Part shown: positions 16,232-25,100 of the stretch, piece by piece | How positions within the stretch are numbered: position 1 is the stretch's first letter | Layout: each line of letters starts with the position of its first letter | Assembly: GCF_000813125.1 (NCBI RefSeq) | Contig: NZ_BASE01000031.1 | Span: forward strand, 33,087-97,086 | Reading direction: 5' to 3' | DNA length: 64,000 nt | Source of the DNA: Mesobacillus selenatarsenatis SF-1 | Lineage (GTDB): Bacteria; Bacillota; Bacilli; Bacillales; Cytobacillaceae | Notes under the pieces: generated by a model | What the model was told of the DNA's origin: nothing | Database searches by the model: none | What the model saw: the letters and a program-made list of their open reading frames with translations, nothing else | Program-made: the position numbers and the translations under genes

Positions 16232-18168
16232 ATACAACCAAATGGCCAAGAGCAAATTTAAATATCATGCCCGAACAAGATTTGGAGACTTATAAAAAAA
16301 GAAAAAAAGCTGTAGAGATGTTTATAAAAGGCGATTCTCTTAAAGAAATAAAGATAGAGACTGGCATAGATAGGAAAGAAATTAATAATTTTTTCAAGAA
16401 GTGCTTATATGAAGATAAGTTTGGGATAATTTACGGATTTAATGCATTAATACCTGGAAAGACAATCAAACAATATAACAGAAAAGAGTTACCAAACTCT
16501 ACATCAAAGAAGCACTATAATCAGCAGACTGGAGCATTTGCACTGTTGTTAAAAACCTATCCAGTATTGCAAGAATTAATCGATACTTTATTCTTCAAAA
16601 ATAAGAATAAGTCTCTAACCGACCCTGTTATGAAAAAAAACAGAATACATAAAAGGTTTATTGAGAAATGTAGAGAGTTAGGATTAAAAGCGCCTTTTGA
16701 TTACCCCTTTAACACGAAAGAGTTGGCAAGAAGATCTTTATATAGCTATCTTCAAAAATTAGAAGAAGATAAAATGTCTGATGCAAGCTATAGATACAAC
16801 AGTGAAAATGAACATCATGATAATATTAATAGTCACTTTAACGAACAAGCACCTACCCTTTTAAAACCATACGAGAGGGTCCAATTTGACGGACACAAAA
16901 TTGATCTATCCCTCTCATTAACTTTTGAAACACCTTCTGGAGATGAAGTTACTAAGGTTTTAGATCGAATTTGGTTATTAGTGATCATAGATGTAGCATC
17001 AAGAGCAGTTCTCGGATATCACATTTCGTTAAATAAAGAGTACAATTCAAACGATGTTCTGCAATGTGTGAAAAAATCAATAGAACCTTGGAAGCCTCTT
17101 AACTTGACTATTCCTGGTTTAAAATATCCACCAAATGGAGGAATACCTTCCGGGCTTATAAAAGAATCAAAGTGGGCTTTATGGGATGAATTTTATTATG
17201 ACAATGCAAAAGCCAATTTATCCATCATAGTAAGGGACAGAGTAAAAAGAATCATAAACTGCAGAGTAAACGCTGGTCCAATTAAATCCCCAACAAAAAG
17301 GTCTTTGATAGAGAGATTTTTTGGATTACTTGAGGAAAATGGGTTCCACCGACTAATAAATACAACAGGCAGCAATCCTAAGGATCCTAGAAGAAATAAC
17401 CCAGAAAAACAAGCACTAAAATTTAAGATGAATATAAACGATCTTGAAGAATTAACAGATGTGTTAATTGCTGATTATAATTCTACGCCTAATGAAGGAA
17501 CAAGTTATTCAACTCCATTAGAAGCATTACAACACAGAATAAATAAAGACCCAATTATTCGCCAACTTCCCGAAGAAGAGCGAGATAATATTCCATTTTT
17601 ATGCGTTGAAGCTAAACGGGAAGTTAAGGGAAGTATCGAGCAGGGAAGAAGACCGTATATTCAGTTTGAAAACGTAAGATATACAAATGAACTTTTACTA
17701 AGGTCTCCAGGCTTAATAGGAAAAACACTGGAATTAGTTATAAATATTGATGATGTAAGGTTTTTAACTGCATATTTACCAGATGGATCAGAACTCGGAA
17801 AATTAGTAGGAAGCGGTTATTGGGGTAAAACAAAGCATAGCCTGGCTTTAAGAAAAGAGATTTTTAGTTTGAGAAATAAAAAACTCATTCACTTTACCAC
17901 AAAAGATGACCCGATTAGGGCTTTTCAACAGTATTTAAAAGAAAAAGCGATCACACATAAAAGATATAGAAATAAATTAAATTCGTTAGAAAAAACTTTA
18001 GCCAATGAACAGGAAGTAGCCAAAAACATACCAGAGACATCCGAGAGGAAAAAGGTTAATCCGCCTAAATTAAACAATGTAAGTCCCATTAAAATAAATA
18101 CTAAAGATAAGATGCCAAGTGTTGAAGTAGAAAATAAAAAAAGATTAAAGAGAACATTAACCTTTTAA
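16186..18168 (+). CDS. tnsB: TnsB transposase (DDE, retroviral-integrase fold)
   Basis: 660 residues from TTG 16186, placed eight bases after GGAGGTG; the GTG at 16177 overlaps that site. The DDE triad is complete: D235 in QFDGHKID, D339 in FYYDNAKA and E376 in LIERFFG, with an N-terminal helix-turn-helix region before it (SLKEIKIETGIDRKEINNFFK). TnsB recognises the 19-bp end repeats, cuts the 3' ends and joins them to target DNA. The lysine-rich C-terminal tail (from about 580) is the likely TnsC-contact region. Start overlaps tnsA; tnsC follows after 21 bases. Confidence 0.95.
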   Translation: MSRRRITESYDNELLNTTKWPRANLNIMPEQDLETYKKRKKAVEMFIKGDSLKEIKIETGIDRKEINNFFKKCLYEDKFGIIYGFNALIPGKTIKQYNRKELPNSTSKKHYNQQTGAFALLLKTYPVLQELIDTLFFKNKNKSLTDPVMKKNRIHKRFIEKCRELGLKAPFDYPFNTKELARRSLYSYLQKLEEDKMSDASYRYNSENEHHDNINSHFNEQAPTLLKPYERVQFDGHKIDLSLSLTFETPSGDEVTKVLDRIWLLVIIDVASRAVLGYHISLNKEYNSNDVLQCVKKSIEPWKPLNLTIPGLKYPPNGGIPSGLIKESKWALWDEFYYDNAKANLSIIVRDRVKRIINCRVNAGPIKSPTKRSLIERFFGLLEENGFHRLINTTGSNPKDPRRNNPEKQALKFKMNINDLEELTDVLIADYNSTPNEGTSYSTPLEALQHRINKDPIIRQLPEEERDNIPFLCVEAKREVKGSIEQGRRPYIQFENVRYTNELLLRSPGLIGKTLELVINIDDVRFLTAYLPDGSELGKLVGSGYWGKTKHSLALRKEIFSLRNKKLIHFTTKDDPIRAFQQYLKEKAITHKRYRNKLNSLEKTLANEQEVAKNIPETSERKKVNPPKLNNVSPIKINTKDKMPSVEVENKKRLKRTLTF

Positions 18169-18189
18169 TGAATTGTCGAGGTAATAATT

Positions 18190-19182
18190 ATGGAACAAGC
18201 AAATCAAATTCAAGCTCCTCAAGACTTAGATCGTCCAATAATACCAAATGGTAGCCATCCGATTGAAACAGGTAGATATTTGCTGGCAACAAATGAAATC
18301 CAAAAGCTATATTTTAAAATACAGCAGTGTTTAAATAACCGTTTTCCTGGTGCAATAATTTACGGTCGACCCAGACTAGGAAAAACAAGAGCAATTAAGT
18401 ATCTGACTCATATCCTTCCCAATGAATTTGAGGGTTTACCAATTTATTTTATTACTTGTCGAAAGTATAAAAACCCAAATGAAGCTGTATTTTTTGAAGA
18501 TCTTTTAATCGATGTTGGGCACGGAATTCCTTTTTCTGGAAAGGCAAATGTTAAAAGACAAAGATTGCTTAAATTTCTAATTCAAGAAGCTGAAGTCTCT
18601 CGACAAAAAAGAATAGTACTTTTCATAGATGATGCACAAAGATTACACGAAATACAGTATGGGTGGCTAATGGATATAAATAACGAGTTAGACAGATTCG
18701 GTGTCTCTTTAACGGTTTTTTTAGTAGGACAGCAAGAGTTACTCGATCAGAGGTCTGTCTTTCTTGAATTAGGTCAAGCTCAGATAATTGGTAGGTTTAT
18801 GGTACAACAACATAAATTTGAGGGGGTATGTAACCGGTCAGATATGTATGAATGCCTACTAGGATATGATGAAGATTGTGAATTCCCTGCAAATAGTGGA
18901 TTCAGCTTTACTAAATATTATTTTCCTGATGCGTTTGTAAATGGATTTAGATTGGCAAATTATACTGATGAGTTGATGGAAATTTATACAGAAATGAGAA
19001 GAGAAGCTGGACTAAGTTCTCGATTTGAAATCCCTATGCAATATTTAACTTTAGCCATTGAATATGCATTAAAGAAATATGGTGTTGAAGGTGAGGATTT
19101 GAGCTCTATTTCAAAAACTCAATGGATCGATGCTATTACGTACTCAAGTTATATAGAATCTGAATTATATAGTGCTATCTAA
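18190..19182 (+). CDS. tnsC: TnsC AAA+ ATPase, transposition regulator
   Basis: 330 residues. Walker A GRPRLGKT is at 59-66, Walker B FIDDAQ near 147, and sensor-like VFLVGQQELL follows. TnsC proteins form ATP-dependent filaments on DNA, bring the TniQ-selected target to TnsAB and enforce target immunity. It is shorter than Tn7 TnsC (555 residues), as is usual for Gram-positive relatives. ATG with GAGGTAA upstream; fourth gene of the tns operon. Confidence 0.93.
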   Translation: MEQANQIQAPQDLDRPIIPNGSHPIETGRYLLATNEIQKLYFKIQQCLNNRFPGAIIYGRPRLGKTRAIKYLTHILPNEFEGLPIYFITCRKYKNPNEAVFFEDLLIDVGHGIPFSGKANVKRQRLLKFLIQEAEVSRQKRIVLFIDDAQRLHEIQYGWLMDINNELDRFGVSLTVFLVGQQELLDQRSVFLELGQAQIIGRFMVQQHKFEGVCNRSDMYECLLGYDEDCEFPANSGFSFTKYYFPDAFVNGFRLANYTDELMEIYTEMRREAGLSSRFEIPMQYLTLAIEYALKKYGVEGEDLSSISKTQWIDAITYSSYIESELYSAI

Positions 19183-19217
19183 TTAATATAGACTGTGGTA
19201 AAAGGGTTGAACCTATT

Positions 19218-20777
19218 TTGAATCGCATACATCTAGAACCTACAGAAACACTATGCACAAGGTTGACATGGGATATTAAGTGGATAGCCGACTTTGAATC
19301 TCCTTGGGGCATTATTGAAAAAATCAAGCATGCAAACCTAATTCCCTCAAAAGAACTTTTAAAAATATGTGGAACAGCACATGTTAAGGGATTGAAATCA
19401 AATATAGGTTGGAATCACCGGGAGTTATTGACCTTAAAAGGAATTGATGATAAACAATTCAAACATTATTTCGGTTTTTCCATAAAAGAATATAATAATA
19501 ATCTTATTGATATGCTTTGCAAACCACTTTTTGATGGAAAAACAAATGTAAATAAATACTTTCATAACAGCCTTTATATTTGTCCAACTTGTATTAAAAA
19601 AGGATATCATAGTATTATTCATCAACTTAAAATAATTGACGAATGTCCTTTTCATAATCAAAAACTTATTCAAGCTTGTGAACGTTGTAGCAGATGGTAC
19701 CGAAATGACTTTGGTTATGAAATAACCAATAAAGCTACCCCTCCATTTCATTGTAATTGTGGAAATGGATACTTAGAAGAGAATGACGAGTTATTCCCTA
19801 ACTGGTATAGCCCGAGAATGGAAGATATAAAATCAATAGAACTAAGAAGCTGGTTAACGTTAAATGAAGAAGAGTTAAAAGTGTTACAAGGAACCTATTT
19901 TTTACACCATAAAGACTTTCCTTTACAAAATAATCTTTTGAAAAAAATGATAACTTTAGTTTCTGACATACCGCATATTAAAAGTGGTAGGATGGTTTCT
20001 AATGGTTCAATATCTTTTTCAAATATTAAAGGAAATATGGTTCCATTATTACTTCTCGATAGTTTTCCCTATAGAAATCCCTATTTAAATGTAATAGATG
20101 AAATATTTTTATCCACCAGGCAAACGATAAAAGCCATCAGTAGGAAAATTCGTAAAGAGGTCTATAAATATCACCGAAGTTGCCTTAAGCGAATGAAGAA
20201 TCATCTAAGAGTGAGCGAAGAAGATAATTCCTTTTTTTGCCCGGTAGCTTTCGCATACCTAGAAAGCAGAAAAAATCTACAAGGTTTTAATGAAGCAACA
20301 AGTGTTGATAATCGATATGCCTATGAAGACAGAATAAATGACCGAGGATTTGATATTGCAAATAGAATTGATAGAAACTTAATTCTTACTATGACAAAAG
20401 ATTTGATTCGATCAGACAATTTTAATTTTAATGTACCTAAATTAGAATGGGTTATTAATAGAGTAATTGCCCATTTATATTCACATCATTTTAATAGTTT
20501 GCTAAACTCTTTATCTACAAAAAATAGAGAAAATACTAGTGTTGATTACATTAAATATAAAAATTTAAATCAAATCTTAATAGTGAATTCTAGGTTAGAC
20601 AATTGCGACAAGATTTATTGGGTGGATTATATACCTGATTATAGTAAATTAATTACGAAATATAGTGAACTTTGTCCGAATAAAAGTGTGAAACAAAGAA
20701 GAATTAAAACTTCTGAAAAAAATTATAATCCAAGGAAACTAGCAATAGAGAAATTGGATTCAAGAAGAAAAAATTAA
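19218..20777 (+). CDS. tnsD: TniQ/TnsD-type target selector 1
   Basis: 519 residues, probable TTG start after AAAAGGG. The N-terminal TniQ domain includes a zinc-ribbon set: CPTC...KGYHSIIHQLKIIDECPFH...CERC...CNCG. TnsD-type proteins bind a fixed attachment sequence in the chromosome and recruit TnsC. The long C-terminal part (from about 200) is the likely DNA-reading domain. Which site it reads is not shown by the sequence, but the element sits just behind the flavin reductase gene, with the tnsA end nearest that gene, the same orientation Tn7 has towards glmS. The second TniQ gene shares the N-terminal pattern, so the two are paralogues. Confidence 0.88.
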   Translation: MNRIHLEPTETLCTRLTWDIKWIADFESPWGIIEKIKHANLIPSKELLKICGTAHVKGLKSNIGWNHRELLTLKGIDDKQFKHYFGFSIKEYNNNLIDMLCKPLFDGKTNVNKYFHNSLYICPTCIKKGYHSIIHQLKIIDECPFHNQKLIQACERCSRWYRNDFGYEITNKATPPFHCNCGNGYLEENDELFPNWYSPRMEDIKSIELRSWLTLNEEELKVLQGTYFLHHKDFPLQNNLLKKMITLVSDIPHIKSGRMVSNGSISFSNIKGNMVPLLLLDSFPYRNPYLNVIDEIFLSTRQTIKAISRKIRKEVYKYHRSCLKRMKNHLRVSEEDNSFFCPVAFAYLESRKNLQGFNEATSVDNRYAYEDRINDRGFDIANRIDRNLILTMTKDLIRSDNFNFNVPKLEWVINRVIAHLYSHHFNSLLNSLSTKNRENTSVDYIKYKNLNQILIVNSRLDNCDKIYWVDYIPDYSKLITKYSELCPNKSVKQRRIKTSEKNYNPRKLAIEKLDSRRKN

Positions 20778-20788
20778 ATATATTTTAT

Positions 20789-20816
20789 GCTGCTGAAAAT
20801 TTTCAGCAGTTTTTTG
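20789..20816 (+). terminator. Terminator after tniQ1
   Basis: Palindromic stem CTGCTGAAAATTTTCAGCAG, followed by six T. It separates the tnsABCD transcript from the second tniQ gene. Confidence 0.85.
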
Positions 20817-20865
20817 TATTTCTTCACCTCCGGCTGTCAATAATCATAGTGAGGGGGAGGAACAT

Positions 20866-22245
20866 ATGAGTTCAATTATAATTATTGAGAAGGATATAAA
20901 GAAAAAATCTTTATTAAACTGGAATAATAGCTGGATTAATGAGTTTGAGTCTATATGGAGTATTTTTGAAAAGATAAAGGAAGCAAACAATGTTAGCAAT
21001 AAAGAAATTTTAAATCTTTTCACCAGTGATAAAATTGTTTCAGATAACAATCACTCAATATTTTTTTCTAGATTTAATTCAGTACCGAATATATTAATTG
21101 GTTATGATATCTGTCAACATCAGTTGAACTTAGTTAAATTAATCACTGCTGGACTGCCTATTAATAATTTCCCATTTGAAAAGTTGTTTAGAAAGGAAGT
21201 TACAACTTGCAAAAAATGTATAGAGTTTAATTATCATAGCATATTCCATCAATATAAATTCTTAAGTTACTGCCCTTTTCATCAAATACCTTTGGCCATC
21301 ACTAACCATAAAAAGAGTATTATAGTTGATGATTCTCTTAATAGTAATTTTCAACTTAAAGAATTAAATAGAGATGTAGAGTCAAGCGAAAAAGTTCATT
21401 TGTTTTTTGATGCTAAAATGAAATGGCAAACAGTAAAAAAATTTCAGTCAAGCTGCAGTATTACAAAAGAATTAATTGAAAATAAATCAAATAAAGGAAA
21501 TATAATTCTTTATTTTGATCCTGGTGTATTTATTGTCCGAGAGGCTGCTTTAGAGAAGTATAATTACATTTTATTTAATAAATGTAATGAGAATATAGGT
21601 AATGAAGAGTTACTTACTTTCAGTAGTCCAAAAGCAAATAATAATGAGGAGAAATTCAATTTTACTGAAAACGACTTTAAAATACTGTACTTGTCTACTC
21701 TAAAAACCTTTCATTCATTTGTTAGGCACCTTAAAGCTACCATATTATTTAAACACAAACAATGTATAGAATTTAATATTAGGAAACATCCTGTTAAGCC
21801 AAAGTGTCCATACGCTAACGCCTATGTTCATTGGAGAAAATTTATTGAGGGGCTTAGTAATATTTCTGAAGTAGACAAAAAAAGACCAAAGATTCATGAT
21901 ACTTACCTTAATTTTAAAGTTTATTCCTACCAAGAACATGGTTTTTTTGAAAGGCTTTTTTATGCAACGATATCCTCTATTGATGAAAAATATAGAACTC
22001 GCAAATTAGTTTTATGGTTAATTAATAAAATTTATGGGATGGTTATAACTAACTATTTCTATTGTTGGTTAGAACACTTTCAGCAGAGCGAATTTAATGA
22101 GAATACTTACTATTATTGTCCTCTAAAATTTGAGTACATACCAACTTTTATAGTTGAAATAAAAAAGGAACAAAAAGATTCTGTTAATCTTCACCTTTGG
22201 AAACAAAACAAAAGTAAGTTAGCAATTAACAAACCAAATACTTAA
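20866..22245 (+). CDS. TniQ/TnsD-type target selector 2
   Basis: 459 residues, ATG with an excellent GGGGGAGG site and its own transcription unit. The N-terminus (NNSWINEFESIWSIFEKIKEAN) lines up with that of tniQ1 (DIKWIADFESPWGIIEKIKHAN), and it keeps CKKC...YHSIFHQYKFLSYCPFH; the second zinc pair seen in tniQ1 is lost. The rest has diverged strongly. Two TniQ proteins usually mean two target pathways, one chromosomal and one for plasmids or other DNA. Alternatively it is a decaying copy. No guide RNA or Cas gene is near it. Confidence 0.8.
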   Translation: MSSIIIIEKDIKKKSLLNWNNSWINEFESIWSIFEKIKEANNVSNKEILNLFTSDKIVSDNNHSIFFSRFNSVPNILIGYDICQHQLNLVKLITAGLPINNFPFEKLFRKEVTTCKKCIEFNYHSIFHQYKFLSYCPFHQIPLAITNHKKSIIVDDSLNSNFQLKELNRDVESSEKVHLFFDAKMKWQTVKKFQSSCSITKELIENKSNKGNIILYFDPGVFIVREAALEKYNYILFNKCNENIGNEELLTFSSPKANNNEEKFNFTENDFKILYLSTLKTFHSFVRHLKATILFKHKQCIEFNIRKHPVKPKCPYANAYVHWRKFIEGLSNISEVDKKRPKIHDTYLNFKVYSYQEHGFFERLFYATISSIDEKYRTRKLVLWLINKIYGMVITNYFYCWLEHFQQSEFNENTYYYCPLKFEYIPTFIVEIKKEQKDSVNLHLWKQNKSKLAINKPNT

Positions 22246-22611
22246 AAGGCATTTGGTTTGCTCTGAGTATTTTTATCTAGTCCGTTTTCTTGTTATTAAA
22301 TCGAATATTCTCGCATTAGAATTACCTAGTAGATTTAATATGAATACAGCCAAAAATTGTAGAGACACATTTCATATCACTGAATGACAAAAAGTGTCAA
22401 GGAATGACAGGCTGTTTACCAGTCTTCTTTAAACGGGGCAGATTTTTGCAAATCACATTTAAGTCTTTAGAGTTTGTGAAAAAAATGTACTTAAAGTAAC
22501 GACGACGCAGTTTAGTTAAAGAAGAATTTAAATTTTTCTATAGAATCTAATATGATTAACTAAATTCCCTTTTGTTTATGCCTCTATAAAATGTGCAAAA
22601 CTTGTTATTCT
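22246..22611. other. Intergenic stretch with short repeats
   Basis: No credible gene. A weak hairpin (CAAACCAAAT / ATTTGGTTTG, 22230-22260) overlaps the end of tniQ2. GAATGACA occurs twice, at 22382-22389 and 22402-22409, with GTGTCA in opposite sense between. The right part is the terminator-poor 3' side of the LysR gene. Confidence 0.5.
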
Positions 22612-23496
22612 TTAACTGTAAGCAAATATATTCTTCTTTATATAATTGCTGAAAATCAAAAGAGAAGGACTGATAAATTTTTCTCTTGGTGATATGACTG
22701 AAAAGCTTCTTTGGCTTCTTTCGTTAATTTCATACCTTTCTATCTGTCCTGATTGCAGTTTATCCGTAATAACAAGCTGTGGCAGGATACCAATTCCTCT
22801 TCCATTTTTAAGTGCTCTCATGATTGCTTCGTTTGTATCGAATTCAAGCAGCTTAGTTGGTTGGAACCCATGTGATTCAAACAGTAAATCAATAAGTCCC
22901 CTTGTATTTGTGCCTTTTTTTCTTAAAAAGAATAACTCATTTTTCAATTGATGGATAGAAGATACACCATCCAGTCTGAAACCTCTGTCAGTAACGAATA
23001 TTATTTCATCTTTCAAAATTGGCTTATATGTTAATAATGGATCATTATTTCCATAAGCAGTAATAGCTACATCCAATTCTCCTTTTTTTAATTTTTCAAT
23101 GATAGAATCTGTATGATCAATTATTAAATCTACCTTTATTTTTTTATATTTGTTTTGAAAATCGACAATTAAAGCGGGCAGAATATAGTTGCCAACAGTC
23201 GTGCATGCTCCCACTCTAATATCACCAGTCTCCAGGTTGGTAAGGGCCATCATGGCTTTTTCTGTTTCTTCTGTCAGCAAAAGGATTTTTTCGGTATATT
23301 GGAGCAATCTCCGTCCTGCGTCTGTTAATTCAACCTTCCTGCCACTTCGATTAAAGAGAGAAAGCTTATAATAGACTTCCAATGCTTCAATTTGCCTGGA
23401 AACGGCAGGCTGGCTAAGGGAAACCTTTTCTGCAGCTTTTGAAAAATTAAGGTAGTTGGCTACATAGTAAAAACTCTTTAATTGGTGGAAATCCAT
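22612..23496 (-). CDS. LysR family transcriptional regulator, divergent from selD
   Basis: 294 residues from ATG 23496 (GGGGTG upstream); an extra eight codons back to 23520 lack a site. The N-terminal winged helix-turn-helix is MDFHQLKSFYYVANYLNFSKAAEKVSLSQPAVSRQIEALE, here cut into pieces only by reading. It is followed by a type 2 periplasmic-binding-like effector domain from about residue 90 (GDIRVGACTTVGNYILPALI). CysL/CysB-type regulators of sulfur assimilation have this form. Its start is only 60 bases from selD on the other strand, so it very probably controls the selenium genes, perhaps sensing a selenium or sulfur metabolite. Confidence 0.88.
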   Translation of the reverse strand: MDFHQLKSFYYVANYLNFSKAAEKVSLSQPAVSRQIEALEVYYKLSLFNRSGRKVELTDAGRRLLQYTEKILLLTEETEKAMMALTNLETGDIRVGACTTVGNYILPALIVDFQNKYKKIKVDLIIDHTDSIIEKLKKGELDVAITAYGNNDPLLTYKPILKDEIIFVTDRGFRLDGVSSIHQLKNELFFLRKKGTNTRGLIDLLFESHGFQPTKLLEFDTNEAIMRALKNGRGIGILPQLVITDKLQSGQIERYEINERSQRSFSVISPREKFISPSLLIFSNYIKKNIFAYS

Positions 23497-23515
23497 ATTT
23501 ACACCCCGGAATCTT

Positions 23516-23528
23516 ATCATGGTATGAT
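23516..23528. promoter_or_regulatory. Candidate LysR operator between lysR and selD
   Basis: Dyad ATCAT-GGT-ATGAT in the 60-base divergent intergenic region. It fits the short dyads bound by LysR regulators, but the sequence alone does not prove it. Confidence 0.4.
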
Positions 23529-23556
23529 GAAGTTATTAAAAACAAAGGAGAAGAGT

Positions 23557-24612
23557 ATGCATAATCCTAATATTGCGTTAACCTCTTATTCTTCAGGATC
23601 TGGCTGAGCATGTAAAATACGGTCCTCAGACCTTGCGCAAGTATTGCGTAATTTACCAGATTCATCTGATCAAAAAATTATTGCAGGCATTGGGGAAGAT
23701 GTGTTTGCTTTTACCCATCAAAATGAAACCCTCCTGCAAACTGTCGATATCATAACACCTATCGTGGATGACCCCTATCAATTTGGTGCAATTGCAGTTG
23801 CGAATGCCCTCAGCGACATATACGCAAAAGGAGGGATCCCTAAGTATGCGTTAAATATCATTGAATTCCCGATTTCATCCCTGCCTCTAAGCTACCTTGA
23901 AACTATGATCAAGGGTGGAGCAGATAAAGCGATGGAAGCCGGTGTTGCCATTGTTGGCGGCCATACCATCGACGATTCCCCCAAATATGGGTTCAGTGTA
24001 ACTGGCTTCATCCCTGAGGGTGGTAAATTCATCAGCAAATCAGGTGGTAAGCCAGGAGACTTAATTTTTCTAACCAAGCCGCTGGGCATTGGTATTTACA
24101 CAACTGCCATCGACCATAAGCTGGCCAGTGAACAGCAAGTAAACGAAGTGGTGGAACTGATGATGACGTTGAACCGTGAGGCATCTGCAGCATTTCTCGA
24201 GGTAGATATTCATGCCTGTACGGATGTGACGGGATTCGGTCTTTTAGGCCACCTGTCAGAAGTAGCAGAGAAAAGCAGAGTATCAATTGAAATTTATAAT
24301 GATAAAATCCCGCATCTCGATGATGTTTTTCCTTTGCTAGAACAGGGAGCTGTGCCAGAAGGAATCATCAAAAACCACTACTCTTTCCATAAAAACGTTC
24401 GACATAGAGACGCATTATCGAGGGAAGAAGAGTTTTTATTGTTTGACCCACAAACCTCCGGCGGCCTTCTTATATTTGTTTCGCCTGAGCAAGCAGAAAT
24501 ATTGAAAAAGTATTTCTCTGACAAAAGTCTGCCTTTATACGAAATAGGAAAGGCTGTTGAACAAAAGGAAAAACTTGTTGAAACAATAAAAAATATCAAG
24601 ATTAAGAGTTAG
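23557..24612 (+). CDS. selD: Selenide, water dikinase (selenophosphate synthetase), itself a selenoprotein
   Basis: 351 residues with an in-frame TGA at 23605-23607, read as selenocysteine 17. The start ATG 23557 has AAAGGAGAAG upstream, and the frame continues without a break through the TGA to the stop at 24612. The catalytic motif is SGSGUACK: Sec17 and Lys20 fall exactly where E. coli SelD has Cys17 and Lys20. ATP-binding features follow (GIGEDVF, VDIITPIVDDPYQFGAIAVANALSDIYAKGG split over 50-90, GGHTIDD). The enzyme makes selenophosphate from selenide and ATP, the selenium donor for Sec-tRNA and selenouridine. A short GGTC-CTCA-GACC hairpin stands 13 bases after the TGA and may belong to the SECIS element. 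Standard gene callers would start this gene at 23644 and lose the active site. Confidence 0.93.
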
Positions 24613-24642
24613 GAACACTTGTCGTTCCTGACTCTTTTTTTG
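24603..24642 (+). terminator. Terminator of selD
   Basis: Stem AAGAGTTAGGAAC / GTTCCTGACTCTT (one G-U pair) with a six-base loop and seven T. It overlaps the selD stop codon. Confidence 0.9.
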
Positions 24643-24701
24643 TTCACTTAACTATGCAAAATACTCATTGCAGTATAATTATAATGCATTTCCATTATGA
24701 A

Positions 24702-24729
24702 TTGACCGGTTCTATAATGACAATATAAA
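24702..24729 (+). promoter_or_regulatory. Candidate sigma-A promoter of the dsrE operon
   Basis: TTGACC, a 16-base spacer and TATAAA, about 35 bases before the first DsrE start. Confidence 0.5.
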
Positions 24730-24765
24730 GAACATTTATCAAGAACAGCAAAGGAGGAAAATTCA

Positions 24766-25086
24766 TTGAAATTTGGAATCATTATCGAGACGAAAGAACC
24801 GGAAAAAAGCTGGAATGCCTTTAGGTTTGCAAATGCATCTCTCCTTCATGGTCATGAGGTAAAGATTTTTTTAATGGGAGAAGGAGTTGAATGTGAAAGT
24901 GTTACTCATGAAAAATTCAACACCGCAAAAGAGTTTAATCATTTTCTTGAAAATGATGGAGTGATTTTGGCGTGTGGCACTTGCATTCAATCCCGCAAAC
25001 TTGATAATCAGACGGTTTGTCCAATCTCAACTATGAAGGATTGTATTGAAATGGTGGAATGGGCAGAAAAGGTTATTACATTTTAA
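24766..25086 (+). CDS. DsrE/F-like sulfur (selenium) carrier protein 1
   Basis: 106 residues, TTG start eight bases after AAGGAGG. The DsrE fold is shown by the pattern GIIIETKEPEKSWNAFRFANASLLHGHEVKIF (in parts) and the conserved LACGTCIQSR with two cysteines. DsrE/YchN-like proteins carry sulfur as persulfide between enzymes, and related YedF-type proteins occur with selenium genes. Here the neighbours are SelD, a Sec-containing membrane protein and a NifS-like enzyme, so selenium relay is a reasonable inference. Its end lies 14 bases before the membrane protein start. Confidence 0.8.
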   Translation: MKFGIIIETKEPEKSWNAFRFANASLLHGHEVKIFLMGEGVECESVTHEKFNTAKEFNHFLENDGVILACGTCIQSRKLDNQTVCPISTMKDCIEMVEWAEKVITF

Positions 25087-25100
25087 AGGAGTTTAAGAAG

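Noticed and set aside
19218..22245. CRISPR-guided targeting suggested by two TniQ genes.
   Set aside because: No Cas gene, array or guide-like repeat occurs in the element.
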